DNA from: Nitrososphaerota archaeon
Lineage (GTDB): Archaea > Thermoproteota > Nitrososphaeria > Nitrososphaerales > Nitrosopumilaceae
Reading direction: 5' to 3'
Length of the DNA stretch: 6,043 nucleotides
NCBI GenBank assembly: GCA_018263495.1
Contig: JAANXC010000053.1
Location: 1-6,043, forward strand
Under the pieces are notes generated by a model, which was not told the origin of the DNA, did not search any database, and saw only the letters and a program-made list of their open reading frames with translations. The position numbers and the translations under genes were made by a program. Below are positions 5,942-6,043 of this stretch, in pieces (position 1 is the stretch's first letter; each line of letters begins with the position of its first letter).

Positions 5942-6043
5942 GTTTGAATATATTAATTCTGAATTAAAAAAAATTAGAAAACATAATTTGTACAGAAAAA
6001 TGTATGATAGTAAAATTACTGACGCGTACATAAAGATCGGAAG
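5931..6043 (+). CDS. bioF: Probable 8-amino-7-oxononanoate (KAPA) synthase, 5' fragment
   Basis: A reading frame starting at TTG 5931 runs to the window end with no stop (37 full codons). The frame is closed upstream by a TAA at 5925-5927, so TTG is the only conventional early start; the first ATG in frame is at 6000. The peptide INSELKKIRKHNLYRKMYDSK (with the ELKKI..NLYRK pattern) looks like the N-terminal helix of PLP-dependent alpha-oxoamine synthases such as BioF, just before their glycine-rich substrate segment. BioF would condense a pimeloyl thioester with alanine, the only late biotin step otherwise missing here. The start overlaps the bioB end by 11 nt, suggesting translational coupling. 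The catalytic region is outside the window, and the last 10 bases may be adapter sequence, so the call rests on the N-terminal pattern and context. Confidence 0.65.
   Translation, partial: MKHKFEYINSELKKIRKHNLYRKMYDSKITDAYIKIG

Overview
This AT-rich window most likely comes from an ammonia-oxidising archaeon of the Nitrosopumilus type (Thaumarchaeota/Nitrososphaerota). The evidence is an archaea-only class II glyceraldehyde-3-phosphate dehydrogenase, promoters that are TATA boxes about 25 nt from the start codons (leaderless or nearly so), an HMG-CoA synthase as expected for isoprenoid lipid synthesis, and a biotin pathway split over a divergent promoter. The lineage is inferred; no 16S or other marker gene is present.

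Layout. (1) 1-269, +: the 3' end of a CorC/HlyC-type membrane transporter gene. (2) 266-1318, -: class II GAPDH, convergent with the first gene; their two stop codons share the palindrome TTAA. (3) 1319-1464: a divergent promoter region. (4) 1465-2859, +: a long HMG-CoA synthase. (5) 2875-4868, -: a bioA-bioD operon joined by an ATGA overlap and read from right to left, ending 15 bp from the HMG-CoA synthase stop. (6) 4869-4960: a compact 92-bp divergent bio promoter whose centre holds the inverted repeat GTTAACC-N14-GGTTAAC. (7) 4961-5941, +: bioB, followed by the beginning of a bioF-like gene from 5931 that runs off the window. No stretch longer than 300 bases lacks a gene. I saw no tRNA, rRNA, CRISPR array or mobile element.

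How the genes fit together. BioF, BioA, BioD and BioB are the four successive late steps of biotin synthesis (pimeloyl thioester to KAPA, DAPA, dethiobiotin, biotin), so the whole late pathway appears to be encoded around one promoter region. In this group biotin serves the acetyl-CoA/propionyl-CoA carboxylase of the 3-hydroxypropionate/4-hydroxybutyrate carbon-fixation cycle. HMG-CoA synthase draws acetyl-CoA and acetoacetyl-CoA into mevalonate and lipids, and GAPDH serves gluconeogenesis, so the window is mostly core carbon metabolism. The most interesting signal is the candidate BirA-type operator placed symmetrically between the two bio promoters. A second point is a caution: the last 10 bases equal the start of the common Illumina adapter and may not be genomic.
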